This document shows positions 5,904 through 14,949 of a stretch of DNA of 42,961 nucleotides, piece by piece. The stretch covers positions 1-42,961 of the forward strand of contig SVOH01000017.1 in the NCBI GenBank assembly GCA_015066515.1, given 5' to 3'. Both the position numbers and the translations under genes were made by a program. The notes beneath the pieces are model-generated. The model saw only the letters and a program-made list of their open reading frames with translations. It ran no database searches and was not told where the DNA came from. How positions within the stretch are numbered: the first letter of the stretch is position 1; each line of letters opens with the position of its first letter. This stretch comes from Oscillospiraceae bacterium (GTDB lineage: Bacteria > Bacillota > Clostridia > Oscillospirales > Acutalibacteraceae).

Positions 5904-7407
5904 ATTCGTTAGAATTATCGTTAATATCTTGTGTTCCCGAATCACCCATAATAAATCCGTTACCCGTATCCGAAGCATACGACTCATCATCGTCAAAATC
6001 ATCATTTCTCGAAGAAACAATCTTAACGACTATAAGCACGGTGATAAGTATAAGCATTAACGCTACTACAACAATCATTATAAATACCGTTTTGCCGGTT
6101 TTATTCATGGTGTTAAAGCCTATAACCTTGTCGGTGTCTTGCGGCTCGTCATCTATAATATCGCTATCCGTTTGATTTGCAGCAAAATTATATTCTGCAG
6201 CACGTTGCATTGTGCCCTCTACGGTGTCATAGCGGTAAAATGCATTTTCGCTTTGGCCCGAAACATAGCAATTAAAGATATAAAAATCTTTATACGCCTC
6301 GTTTAGATGCTGTATGGCATCAACCTTGCTACCGTCGATTTCATAGCTTGCTCTTACAAAGCCCGACGGCATTTGCGCCTCGTCGTCAATGCTTTCGATA
6401 ATATACATAACGTCGTTTGAATTTATGTATGCAAGCTTAGTAAAGTTATCGTTTTCATCTCTACGATAGAAAGCTCCGTTCTCACCCGCGGCATCAACAA
6501 GCCAACAAAGCTGATACTTACCGTCTGCACTGTTAAGTACAGCGATTTCGGTCTCTTTTCTGGTAGCAGTGCCCTGTGTAAAGCCTGCAGGAATGATAAT
6601 ACCTTCAAAACTGTTAACTATTGTATAGTCGGCATCATTCAGTACAACAAGCAACGGATTAGCATCGCGTGCAGCCTGCTCGGCATCGGCGGTTTCTTGC
6701 TCGGTCATACGCTTAATATTTACAGTGTATGACTTTTTGGTACCATCCTGTGCAGTTACGGTTAACACACGGCTATTGTCACCAACATTCAGTGCAAATG
6801 TTCCACCGCCGGTATAGGTAGCACCGCCATCAGCGACAGCGCCTGTGATGGTAATGCTGTCAACGCTGTATTTCACGGTTGCAGTATAATTTGTAGTGTT
6901 TGGATTAAACGCAGGAGAAAGCGCGCCCGAACTCAACTTGATAGAAGCAAGATTAGCGTTTGAAGATGGTTTTGGCGTAACAACCGTTACAGCCGCCGAA
7001 CCCGATGCATAAGAATCTCCTTCGCCGCCGCCTACGACAGATACCGAAATATTAGAATTGCCTGCAGCAATAGCTGTAAAATTCAATGTGTAAGAACTAG
7101 TTTTAGATGGCTTTTCAGGCGTGAAAGCCTCATCATAAATTTTAATGGTTCCATTGTTTTCTGTATAATCCGCACCGGTAACCTTATTAAGTCTTAATAC
7201 ACTTTTGTTGTAACTAATTTTAGCATCAACAACATACAAAGTTGCATCCGCATTAAAGCGAACCGTAACATTAAATGACTTGCCAACCTCATACTCGCCT
7301 GTGCCACTTATAGAGGCACTCGCCGCTGAGACATTAAACCCAAAAGCAGAAACAGCAAGAGAGACAATTATAAGACATAATAATATTTTTTTAAATAACT
7401 TCTTCAT
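5902..7407 (-). CDS. Membrane-anchored cohesin-like / cadherin-like surface protein
   Basis: A 501-residue protein. Residues 1-28 are a signal peptide. Residues 31-143 resemble a cohesin fold (NVTVRFNADATLYVVDAKISYNKSVLRLNKVTG, then a strand-rich end YTLNFTAIAAGNSNISV). Residues 151-233 are a cadherin-like beta-sandwich repeat (LASIKLSSGALSPAFNPNTTNYTATV...YTVNIKR). A globular region with no recognised family follows, then a transmembrane span at about 440-463 and a short acidic cytoplasmic tail. It starts 13 nt after the dockerin-bearing hydrolase gene with its own GAGGTATTAAAATG. The obvious inference is that its cohesin tethers the neighbour's dockerin at the membrane. The type and specificity of the cohesin are not determined. 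Confidence 0.75.
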   Translation of the reverse strand: MKKLFKKILLCLIIVSLAVSAFGFNVSAASASISGTGEYEVGKSFNVTVRFNADATLYVVDAKISYNKSVLRLNKVTGADYTENNGTIKIYDEAFTPEKPSKTSSYTLNFTAIAAGNSNISVSVVGGGEGDSYASGSAAVTVVTPKPSSNANLASIKLSSGALSPAFNPNTTNYTATVKYSVDSITITGAVADGGATYTGGGTFALNVGDNSRVLTVTAQDGTKKSYTVNIKRMTEQETADAEQAARDANPLLVVLNDADYTIVNSFEGIIIPAGFTQGTATRKETEIAVLNSADGKYQLCWLVDAAGENGAFYRRDENDNFTKLAYINSNDVMYIIESIDDEAQMPSGFVRASYEIDGSKVDAIQHLNEAYKDFYIFNCYVSGQSENAFYRYDTVEGTMQRAAEYNFAANQTDSDIIDDEPQDTDKVIGFNTMNKTGKTVFIMIVVVALMLILITVLIVVKIVSSRNDDFDDDESYASDTGNGFIMGDSGTQDINDNSNE

Positions 7408-7420
7408 TTTAATACCTCAA

Positions 7421-8950
7421 CTAACCAATTTTTTTAAGATCAAGTATATCCATTTTCACTGCTGCAGCATCTATAGCGTTAATCACGCCATCGTTATTTA
7501 TATCAGCCGCTTTAAATTTATTTCCTTCGAGCTTTTTCAAATCTAAAATATCCATTTTGATCGCCGCAGCATCTATAGCGTTTATTACACCATCACTATT
7601 TATATCACCTTTTTTTATCACCGGTTCGGGTGGTGTGGGGGTTGGAGTAGGTGTAGGTGTGGGGGTGGGGGTTGGTTTTGGAATTTCGGCAACAGTTGGT
7701 TTGGGGCTTGCTGTGTCGCCCATGTTTTTAAATACTGGTATTTTAAAGGTTGCTGTGCCGTTGGTGTTATCGACGAACCCAACACAAATACGTTCTGAAT
7801 CTTTTTGCGAGCCGTATACCGATTCGGCGAACTGATGGTTTACCGATTGTTGGGTTACATAGTTAAAGTTTTTGTAATAATATGAATCCTGCCCAGCATT
7901 CACATAGCCATCGGCATAAAGTTTTGCGCCGCCCACAATAGCCCCTTCACGCGTGTTCCACTCGGGGTCTTTCTGTTCCTTTGCAAATTTCAATGCATTG
8001 CCAATTACATCACTACCTGTTGCATTCCAGTTATAAAAGTTATAATATCCCTCGTAGCCTGCGTATGTGCCAGATGTAACAGTGCTTCCGTTTGCACCCA
8101 CCTCGAGTATTATTGCCGCCGCCAAAACATATGGACTTATACCCGATTTCTCGGCCGCGAGCATCAAATCGTCAATATAAGCATCGGCGTCATTATCATA
8201 ACCTTTGGCTAAAAATGTGTTTGCCACAACCGTGCGAAGGCCATCTTTGGTTTGTAACTCTTTGTTATATGACTGCTCTAAAAAGGCAAATATGTGTCTT
8301 TCGTTCAAATAATTTCTGGGGTCTACAAAATAAGCAATCGCCGCGCGTGACGCATAAGTCCAACCCTTGTATGTTTCAACCCAGACCTGCTTTTCACTGT
8401 CGTACGAGCGTATATCGCGCCATTCATTACCGCCATAGACGAGTTCCACCATCTTTTTTCTCTTAGATGCATCTGAGGGACTATACTGTAGGTCTACTGC
8501 CGCATTTAAATCTATATCAAGATTGTGCGCTACAAACTGCCAGTTTGGATATTTTGAGTGCAATGCTCTTAAAGCGTCACGATAACTTTCGGGAAAGTTT
8601 TCAAGATTTTTTTCGAAATCCTCGTCATAAACGTAGTCGTCACTTGATGGAGGAAACGAAATATAAGCTCCGTATATGTATCCTTGAATCTCGCCATATT
8701 TAACCTTATACCAAATTTTTGTTCCTCCGGATTCTGCCTGCTCTCCTTCAACGGAATCGAGCGTTATAACAGTAACGTTTGAAACACGGGCCAAAACGGT
8801 TGATGTTTTTGTGTTGGGCTCGGTACGAATTGCAATACCCGTACCAACAACGTTAGCCTTTTTTTCTTCTGCCGAAACAGTAAAGCCCATCATGCTAACA
8901 GTAATTACAATACATAAAAGCAATGATAAAAGTCTTTTTACTTTATGCAC
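7421..8950 (-). CDS. Secreted SH3-glucosaminidase with C-terminal dockerin
   Basis: A 509-residue secreted protein with a GTG start behind GAGGTG. Residues 1-27 are a signal peptide and 30-97 a bacterial SH3 domain. Residues about 115-400 resemble an endo-beta-N-acetylglucosaminidase (peptidoglycan hydrolase), with Glu283 in ILEVGANGS as a likely catalytic acid. Residues 424-442 are a Thr-Pro linker. Residues 448-509 are a type I dockerin made of two nearly identical 24-residue calcium loops (GDINSDGVINAIDAAAIKMD and ADINNDGVINAIDAAAVKMD). Dockerins bind cohesins, and a cohesin-like protein is the next gene in the operon. It probably remodels the cell wall. It is read from a consensus promoter. 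Confidence 0.85.
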   Translation of the reverse strand: MHKVKRLLSLLLCIVITVSMMGFTVSAEEKKANVVGTGIAIRTEPNTKTSTVLARVSNVTVITLDSVEGEQAESGGTKIWYKVKYGEIQGYIYGAYISFPPSSDDYVYDEDFEKNLENFPESYRDALRALHSKYPNWQFVAHNLDIDLNAAVDLQYSPSDASKRKKMVELVYGGNEWRDIRSYDSEKQVWVETYKGWTYASRAAIAYFVDPRNYLNERHIFAFLEQSYNKELQTKDGLRTVVANTFLAKGYDNDADAYIDDLMLAAEKSGISPYVLAAAIILEVGANGSTVTSGTYAGYEGYYNFYNWNATGSDVIGNALKFAKEQKDPEWNTREGAIVGGAKLYADGYVNAGQDSYYYKNFNYVTQQSVNHQFAESVYGSQKDSERICVGFVDNTNGTATFKIPVFKNMGDTASPKPTVAEIPKPTPTPTPTPTPTPTPPEPVIKKGDINSDGVINAIDAAAIKMDILDLKKLEGNKFKAADINNDGVINAIDAAAVKMDILDLKKIG

Positions 8951-8998
8951 TTTTTATTTTCACCTCGAACGGATAATATCCCATTATAATACAAGTAC

Positions 8999-9027
8999 AT
9001 TATATATTTTGTGTCGTATTATGTCAA
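8999..9027 (-). promoter_or_regulatory. Consensus promoter of the dockerin/cohesin operon
   Basis: On the minus strand, TTGACA (9022-9027), a 17-nt spacer and TATAAT (8999-9004): a perfect sigma-A consensus. Confidence 0.85.
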
Positions 9028-9031
9028 TTAT

Positions 9032-9068
9032 AAAAAAATGGATAGAGATTTACCATCTCTATCCATTT
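9032..9068 (-). terminator. Terminator of the MBOAT/DHHW operon
   Basis: On the minus strand, a 14-bp perfect stem (9055-9068 with 9036-9049) is followed by a seven-U tract (9032-9038). It lies just after the DUF4358 gene. Confidence 0.88.
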
Positions 9069-9071
9069 AAA

Positions 9072-9578
9072 CTATTTTTTCAGGTTTTCTATAGCATTTA
9101 CCACAGACGCATTATCTTCGGTTATCAATAGCATAACAAATTTTTCATCGGTTATAATTTTACAGTTTGACATAAGCTTTTTAAAATCGGGATCGTATTC
9201 TGCCTTGTCGCCCTGTGATAAGGTTTGCTTTCGACGTTCTAAAAGGTCTTGTAGCCTCGCCACATCATCAGTTTTTTCTGCCCTTAAAATTGCTATTTCA
9301 AAGGTTTTATTATCGTTGCTGTAACATATAGCATAATCCGAAATCAAGTCAAACTCCTGACACTCTTCAAAGCTTCCGTCTGCCCACAACGACATAAAAA
9401 AGGCATCGAGTTCAACCTTTCCTTTTATATATGTTTTTACGTTACCGTAAGACTGCGCAGATGTTGCCGCGGTTAAAATTTGCTCGCAGGTAGTGGTCTC
9501 TGGTAATGATTTACCCCCGCACGCTACACAAAAAGTTAACGCAAGAACTAAAAAAACAACCATTATTTTTTTAATCAT
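9072..9578 (-). CDS. DUF4358 lipoprotein
   Basis: A 168-residue protein with a lipoprotein-type signal (FCVACGG) and a DUF4358 body (QILTAATSAQSY, CYSNDNKTFEIAILRAEKTDDV, ARLQDLLERRKQTL). The ATG overlaps the stop of the DHHW gene (ATGA), and AAGGAGG lies 8 nt upstream. DUF4358 proteins are commonly found with MBOAT and DHHW genes, as here. The function is unknown; an accessory role in surface-polymer acylation is inferred from position. Confidence 0.75.
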   Translation of the reverse strand: MIKKIMVVFLVLALTFCVACGGKSLPETTTCEQILTAATSAQSYGNVKTYIKGKVELDAFFMSLWADGSFEECQEFDLISDYAICYSNDNKTFEIAILRAEKTDDVARLQDLLERRKQTLSQGDKAEYDPDFKKLMSNCKIITDEKFVMLLITEDNASVVNAIENLKK

Positions 9579-10687
9579 TCAATCGGCCTCCTTAAATATG
9601 ATATGTTTTTAGCGCTAGCGAATTCGCCTATGCTTTCAAGCACTAAAATTTTATCTATTTCTTCTTTCTTTACAGTTTGGGCAACGTTATCGGTAAAATA
9701 GCGCAAATCTATAAGTGTCAAGTCGTAATGTATTGCCAAAAACGGAACCAAACTGTCAGCGAAGCTGTCGCGTATTATAAGCAGTTTTGGTCGGTCGACA
9801 CCAACACTTATATCAACCCGCGCGTGATTGCCACCCAAAAACACTGCATATTTATCGGTGGTGTCGAGCTTTGAAAAATCGTATAAATCTATCTGCTTTC
9901 CGTCGGCCATCACCTTATACTCGGTATCGCCATCATAGCGAAAAAGTGTTATTTTATCCTTTGAAGCAAGATAAAAGCCCGATGCACGCATCGATGTACC
10001 ACAAAAATCTTCTGCGACCTTCTCTTTTTTAAAAAACTTTATATCCTTTGGTGTGTAACCAAGACTGTCACCAAGCAGATTGTATGTTTGATAAGCGCCG
10101 TATGTGTTGTAATGATGATCGGTTAGGTAGTAGTTGTTTTGCTCGCATAGCGGTTCATAAAGATTTGGAACAATAAGTTCGCTTTTCTTCAGACATTCAA
10201 AATATTGTTTCCACAGGCTACTGTTGTTGTCAATCGGATAACTTTGTGGCAAGTATTCGCTGAATACATCTATAGTACGAGGCAATATTCCAAGATAAAC
10301 CGGTACTTGTGTAGCAGTAGCGAAGTCACTTACTGCTTGAATGTTTTCTTTAAGTCGATTTTCGGTCATATTATCACGTGCAATAAGCACTCCGCCCTTG
10401 CCGTATACAACCCCGTTATTTTCGAGTTTACCGACAAGCAACTCGCTATAGGCTTTAACCGACACAAACGTATCACGCAGCGGAAACTGATCGCTTATAT
10501 AATCGGCCAAATCGGCGGTATACTCGCCTGAAAACAGTTGCGCTATATTAAATTTTGGAGCAAGAGTAAGACTACGGTTTTCTTTTTGAGAAAGTTCTTT
10601 ATCCGGCACTATAAAAAACATTGTTGCAAGCAAAACCAACACAAGAGAGCACGACAATATGTTTATAATATTTGTTTTGTTTTTCAT
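9575..10687 (-). CDS. DHHW-family (AlgX-like) membrane-anchored protein
   Basis: A 370-residue protein with one N-terminal membrane anchor (residues 8-27). The family motif TDHHYNTYGAYQ (D190-H191-H192) and a C-terminal RDSFADSLVPFL segment match SGNH/GDSL-type acetyltransferase partners such as AlgX/AlgJ. These take an acyl group carried across the membrane by an MBOAT protein and place it on a polysaccharide. The gene starts 2 nt after the stop of the preceding DHHW-like gene with no strong ribosome site, so translational coupling is likely. The polymer acted on is not known. Confidence 0.8.
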   Translation of the reverse strand: MKNKTNIINILSCSLVLVLLATMFFIVPDKELSQKENRSLTLAPKFNIAQLFSGEYTADLADYISDQFPLRDTFVSVKAYSELLVGKLENNGVVYGKGGVLIARDNMTENRLKENIQAVSDFATATQVPVYLGILPRTIDVFSEYLPQSYPIDNNSSLWKQYFECLKKSELIVPNLYEPLCEQNNYYLTDHHYNTYGAYQTYNLLGDSLGYTPKDIKFFKKEKVAEDFCGTSMRASGFYLASKDKITLFRYDGDTEYKVMADGKQIDLYDFSKLDTTDKYAVFLGGNHARVDISVGVDRPKLLIIRDSFADSLVPFLAIHYDLTLIDLRYFTDNVAQTVKKEEIDKILVLESIGEFASAKNISYLRRPIE

Positions 10688-10689
10688 AA

Positions 10690-12195
10690 TTATTGAAGCA
10701 GTACCAAGGCAATATCCTTGTTGTTTAGCATAACCTTAACTAAGTTTCTTTCAGACACAACATAAATAACATAATTAGGGTTGTTTTTATATATTTCTCC
10801 TATTACACTTGCATAGTCACCCTCGGCTAGCCAAGTGGTTTTAGAGAAGCGGTCGTTAATCATATCATAAGCAGTTCTGCCAAAAGAATCACGCACTATT
10901 ACCGCAGTTGGAAGTCCCAATACAGCTTGGTTGGTTTCGGTTTTGGCGGCGGCATTATCTTTGGTAAGATAAACGCTTTTTTTGCCACGGGTTATTTTGC
11001 TTAAGGTATCTGTTGGCATTTTAAGATTATATAAAGTGGTTAATTCCTTTATGCCTGTAATTTTTGTTTCGCCGTTTGTTGCGGCCGCTTGGGAGTAATT
11101 CTCGAAGCCCCTATTGTCGTCAAACGAAAACAACGCATCACCCGCATATAGCTCGGCAGTGTAAAATCCCATATCCTCTACCGTGCGCGGAGCGGCTGAC
11201 GGATATTTTTCTGAAATATGGTTCATAAGGGAATTCACGCCCCAATATGCACCGTAGGTGGTCCAATGCGAGTCGGTGTGGCTATAAATTTTATAACCGT
11301 CGCCGTCGTTTTTGTGCGCCTTCATTGTGTTGAGCGGATATATAACCTTTGCACCGCTTTGTGTTGCGATGCTTTCAAACACATTATAAATTGACTCGCC
11401 CGTTGCCGCTTTATATTCGGTAGGTACAGTTTCGGGATAAACCGCTGCAGAAGACGGAACCACAAGATATATAACCTCGGCTCCCACGCTCTTAGCGGCT
11501 TCAACCGTAGCGGCTATATTACTTTTTCCCATTTGCTTTATACCGGAATCAAGCTTGTTTGATAGTGTATAGCTCAAAATAGCGCTGTAATAGTGCATAC
11601 GGTTATCTAATCCAAAAACGGGGCGGTAATCATTTTCGGTCATCAGATTCTTCATACCCATATTTGTAGTTGCAAAGGTAGTCACCTTGCTTGACAAGTT
11701 TTTACCCGTTTCTTTACCCTGAACCTCAATAATGGTCGCAAAATCTATTTTTACCTGAGTGATAAAGTAATTATTGTCTTTTCCCTTTACGGGGGTTATT
11801 TTCTCGTTCTGGACACCTGCACCGCCAATAGTTATATATTCGGTAGAGGCCGAACACACACCGCCTATTATGTATATATTGCTCGCTACCCGTGCACACA
11901 GTGTAACCGACGGCGATTTACTTGCGTTTGGATCAGGCTTTGAGGAAGTAGTATCCTGCGAGGGTGTAGATGTATTGCCCGAAACGGATGCATCGTCGAC
12001 ACTTGATGTATCATCGCTTGAAGTTTGCTGAACACTCTCGTTGTTACTTGTATTTGATTGATTGCTCTGAATTTCAATAATTTCTTCCGAAACAAATATA
12101 TCGCTGACCGTAGAATTCTTGTCGGTTGACTTGCTACATCCACAAAGAGTTATCAGCAAAACAAACGTTAGCATAGCAGATAAAAATCTTTTCAT
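10690..12195 (-). CDS. DHHW/AlgX-like lipoprotein
   Basis: A 501-residue protein with a lipoprotein signal (LLITLCGC). A long Ser/Thr/Asp-rich spacer (about residues 22-95) is followed by a beta-sandwich-like segment and then an SGNH-like acyltransferase region with SHTDSHWTTYGAYWGVNSL and VIVRDSFGRTAYDMI, the equivalents of the DHHW and Ser-Asp motifs. It starts with AAGGGGG before the ATG, just after the MBOAT gene, and is followed by a second DHHW gene. Two DHHW-type partners for one MBOAT suggest two acceptor sites or successive steps. Confidence 0.8.
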   Translation of the reverse strand: MKRFLSAMLTFVLLITLCGCSKSTDKNSTVSDIFVSEEIIEIQSNQSNTSNNESVQQTSSDDTSSVDDASVSGNTSTPSQDTTSSKPDPNASKSPSVTLCARVASNIYIIGGVCSASTEYITIGGAGVQNEKITPVKGKDNNYFITQVKIDFATIIEVQGKETGKNLSSKVTTFATTNMGMKNLMTENDYRPVFGLDNRMHYYSAILSYTLSNKLDSGIKQMGKSNIAATVEAAKSVGAEVIYLVVPSSAAVYPETVPTEYKAATGESIYNVFESIATQSGAKVIYPLNTMKAHKNDGDGYKIYSHTDSHWTTYGAYWGVNSLMNHISEKYPSAAPRTVEDMGFYTAELYAGDALFSFDDNRGFENYSQAAATNGETKITGIKELTTLYNLKMPTDTLSKITRGKKSVYLTKDNAAAKTETNQAVLGLPTAVIVRDSFGRTAYDMINDRFSKTTWLAEGDYASVIGEIYKNNPNYVIYVVSERNLVKVMLNNKDIALVLLQ

Positions 12196-12207
12196 TTTTA
12201 ATCCCCC

Positions 12208-13614
12208 TTAAAATCTAAAATACAAAAACGGATTATACGACGAATCTACAAGATATGCGGTGCACAATAAAATTGTAATTGGTATAGCAACGCACATTAT
12301 TACCCTGAAAAATTTTCTTTTATAAAGATGCAAATATACTTTGTGCGGTAAATTTGTTGATGCAAGCACCAAGATTACTAAAAACAATATTCCTCTTATA
12401 CAATCATATATAGCAGTAGATGAAACTACAGGCGACATAAACATTGCTGATAGATATCCAAAAGGATTATCAAGGTCGCACCATATAAAAATAAACCAGC
12501 CAAACACAATAAATATCAAAGCATATAAATGTGATATTATTTGAGGAAGTCTTTCGAGTACCTTCCCCAAAAATGCTTTTTCTACAATTAATAACAGAGC
12601 AAAATACAGTCCCCAAACCACAAAATTCCAACTGGCGCCATGCCAAAGACCTGTTAAAAACCAAACTATTATAAGATTTATAAAAGTTCTTAATTTCCCC
12701 TTTCGATTGCCGCCAAGCGGTATATACACATATTCACGAAACCAGGTTGACAAAGTTATGTGCCAACGACGCCAAAAATCTGTGATGCTTTTAGATAGAT
12801 ATGGATAATTAAAGTTTTCAGGAAAATTAAATCCCATAATAAGCCCAAGTCCTATTGCCATATCGGAATAACCCGAAAAATCAAAATAAATTTGAAAGGC
12901 AAAAAACACAATGCCCATCCACGAGCCCAAAATACTTGGCGTTTCGCCTACACCTTGAACAAAGCTGTTATAAAAAACACCTGCCGTGTTTGCAAGAAGT
13001 ACTTTTTTGGCAAGTCCGCACACAAAACGCCTAACTCCGCGAGCCGCATTTTCAATGGTATGAAAACGCTGTCTAAGTTCATTATCAACATCACGATAGC
13101 GCACAATAGGCCCCGCTATAAGCTGCGGAAACATTGTAACATACGAGCCAAAGGTGGCTACATTTTTTTGAACTCTGGCCTTGCCCAGATAAACATCAAG
13201 TGTATATGACATTGTCTGGAAGGTGTAAAACGAAATACCGACAGGCAACGCAATACCTATAGGTTTTAGGTGTGAAAGTGCCGGTATATGAGATAGATTT
13301 TTTATAATAAAGTCAGCGTATTTAAAAAATCCTAATATGCTCAAATTGATAACAACACTTGCAATAAGAGCCGCTTTTGCCTTTTTGGGCGAAGATTCCC
13401 TATACTTTCCTATAAGTCTACCGCAAGTATAGTCAACCGTGATTGAAAGCAACATTATCCATATGTATGTTGGTTCACTCCAGCCATAAAACAAAAGGCT
13501 CACTATAAGTAGCGCAAAATTACGGGCTGCAAGATACCTTGACGGTATTAAAAAATAAATAGCAAGAACCGTCGGTAGATAAAAAAATAAAAACTCAAGC
13601 GACGAAAACACCAT
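12208..13614 (-). CDS. MBOAT-family membrane O-acyltransferase (AlgI/DltB-like)
   Basis: A 468-residue polytopic membrane protein. Family motifs are FSGYSDMAIGLGLIMGF, DFWRRWHITLSTW (His285) and GLWHGASWNFVVWG (His325, the invariant MBOAT histidine). These proteins pass acyl groups across the membrane to extracellular acceptors. It is the first gene of a four-gene operon with two DHHW proteins and a DUF4358 lipoprotein. The ribosome site is GAGGAGG, 8 nt before the ATG. The promoter carries a dyad (13641-13659), so the operon is probably regulated. Confidence 0.9.
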   Translation of the reverse strand: MVFSSLEFLFFYLPTVLAIYFLIPSRYLAARNFALLIVSLLFYGWSEPTYIWIMLLSITVDYTCGRLIGKYRESSPKKAKAALIASVVINLSILGFFKYADFIIKNLSHIPALSHLKPIGIALPVGISFYTFQTMSYTLDVYLGKARVQKNVATFGSYVTMFPQLIAGPIVRYRDVDNELRQRFHTIENAARGVRRFVCGLAKKVLLANTAGVFYNSFVQGVGETPSILGSWMGIVFFAFQIYFDFSGYSDMAIGLGLIMGFNFPENFNYPYLSKSITDFWRRWHITLSTWFREYVYIPLGGNRKGKLRTFINLIIVWFLTGLWHGASWNFVVWGLYFALLLIVEKAFLGKVLERLPQIISHLYALIFIVFGWFIFIWCDLDNPFGYLSAMFMSPVVSSTAIYDCIRGILFLVILVLASTNLPHKVYLHLYKRKFFRVIMCVAIPITILLCTAYLVDSSYNPFLYFRF

Positions 13615-13640
13615 ATTGCAGCCCTCCTCTTCTTATATCA

Positions 13641-13669
13641 AGTCTATCACATATAGACTAAAATGTCAA
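13641..13669 (-). promoter_or_regulatory. Promoter with operator-like dyad before the MBOAT operon
   Basis: On the minus strand, TTGACA (13664-13669), a 17-nt spacer and TAGACT (13641-13646). A perfect inverted repeat AGTCTAT-cacat-ATAGACT (13641-13659) covers the -10 and part of the spacer, where a repressor could bind. Confidence 0.6.
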
Positions 13670-13690
13670 TTGTTTGTTGTTTAAAACTAT

Positions 13691-13733
13691 AATACCCCTT
13701 TTATCCTACGCAAGTCAAGATAAAAGGGGTATT
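13691..13733 (-). terminator. Terminator-like hairpin after the DUF1015 gene
   Basis: A 15-bp perfect stem (13691-13705 with 13719-13733) with a 13-nt loop lies downstream of the DUF1015 stop. Only a short T tract follows on the minus strand. Confidence 0.65.
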
Positions 13734-13749
13734 GTAACAACATTGTAAA

Positions 13750-14937
13750 CTATTTAATTTTTCTTGCTTCTATATAAAAGCGCTTATCGTCGGCGTGACC
13801 CATTGAAAAGGTTTTTCGCGGTAGCGAGCCGTCGGCATTAACGGCTGGAAAAAGCTCGCCTTTTTGCATACCGTCAAAGATAAATCCAATAGCATTATCG
13901 CGTGAAGCCAACTTTTTAAGCGAATCTTCGCCATGAATATAGTCAATCTCTGATTCGGGATGATTTTTTACATATTCATCAAGGAAAGCTTGCAACGTGC
14001 CAACCGCCAATTTAGCAGTTGGATTTACACCAATTTCAATTTCGGTATCGCCGTAATAACACTTAAACTTTTGACTACCCGCACCCACAGCCTTAACAAA
14101 ATCGTTTATAAGGCTTTGAGGCTCTACTCCAAATACTATGCGGTAAATCGGCTCAAACTCGAGAGCCGTGTCATGAATATTTACAATCTCGGTAAGAGCG
14201 TAACGGGAAGCTTCGCTTGGATTTTGATTGTAGCATTCCTTTGCCGTAGCAAGCGAATGATTGCCGTCCCCCACACAAAACAAAAATCCGTCATTTTGCC
14301 GCTTTAGTTCTGATAAAATTGATAAAACAGTGTCTTTTGCCGACTCATCTAAAAGATAGCCTGTGATACTACCGGCATTACACATAAGCGTAAAATCATA
14401 TATCTTTTCAAATCTTTCCTTGCTTGCACACAGATATGAAAAGATTTGGTCCTTCACATCATCAAAAAGCAACATTACGTGAGGTAGTTCAAGCGGAGCA
14501 TTTTTACGAATTTCTACACGTGGAGGAATTCGTGAAAGCACTGTTTGCTCGGTGGCGCGTATCTCTGCATTGGTGCCCGAACGATAATCGTAACATTCGA
14601 GATCAATTTTACCCACTATACCACGGCGGCACTTACCATCAGACTGTATGCGTTCAACAAATATAAGCGCATCAAAATATTTAGCAAAAATATTATCGTC
14701 TAAATAACGCTGCATATTTTTGTTTATGGCATCAATTTTTTCGCTGTTATCCGCCGAAAGATAAACCTCAGGCAACACGATATTAAGTGCCGATGGTTTG
14801 TCGCCTGCGGCAACCCTTGCTTTGTCCCAATATTCAGGCTCGGAAGTATATTGGTCACAGGCAATTACTGCCCAATTTTCAAAATCTTTTTTAGGCAACA
14901 AAATATCTGCAACCGAAAAAGAATGATTATATTTCAT
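13750..14937 (-). CDS. DUF1015 family protein
   Basis: A 395-residue cytoplasmic protein of the DUF1015 family. Conserved stretches are WAVIACDQYTSEPEYW near the N terminus, the central VGDGNHSLATAKECY motif (the family's DGNHR-like signature) and IGFIFDGMQKGELFPAVNADGSLPRKTFS at the C terminus. The biochemical function is not established. The ribosome site AGAGG precedes the ATG. The gene follows a lipoprotein gene and the ribF end of the housekeeping operon on the same strand with a 12-nt gap, so it is probably read through from there. Confidence 0.8.
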   Translation of the reverse strand: MKYNHSFSVADILLPKKDFENWAVIACDQYTSEPEYWDKARVAAGDKPSALNIVLPEVYLSADNSEKIDAINKNMQRYLDDNIFAKYFDALIFVERIQSDGKCRRGIVGKIDLECYDYRSGTNAEIRATEQTVLSRIPPRVEIRKNAPLELPHVMLLFDDVKDQIFSYLCASKERFEKIYDFTLMCNAGSITGYLLDESAKDTVLSILSELKRQNDGFLFCVGDGNHSLATAKECYNQNPSEASRYALTEIVNIHDTALEFEPIYRIVFGVEPQSLINDFVKAVGAGSQKFKCYYGDTEIEIGVNPTAKLAVGTLQAFLDEYVKNHPESEIDYIHGEDSLKKLASRDNAIGFIFDGMQKGELFPAVNADGSLPRKTFSMGHADDKRFYIEARKIK

Positions 14938-14949
14938 ATTTTTACCTCT

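Noticed and set aside
7640-7680. Simple-sequence tract in the Thr-Pro linker as a phase-variation switch
   Set aside because: The repeat unit keeps the reading frame and is interrupted, so slippage would only change linker length.
7557-7835. Plus-strand frame with a Val-Gly repeat
   Set aside because: It is the reverse complement of the Thr-Pro linker and dockerin of the 7421-8950 gene.
8092-8703. Plus-strand frames opposite the glucosaminidase
   Set aside because: Antisense to a gene with clear domains; no supporting signals.
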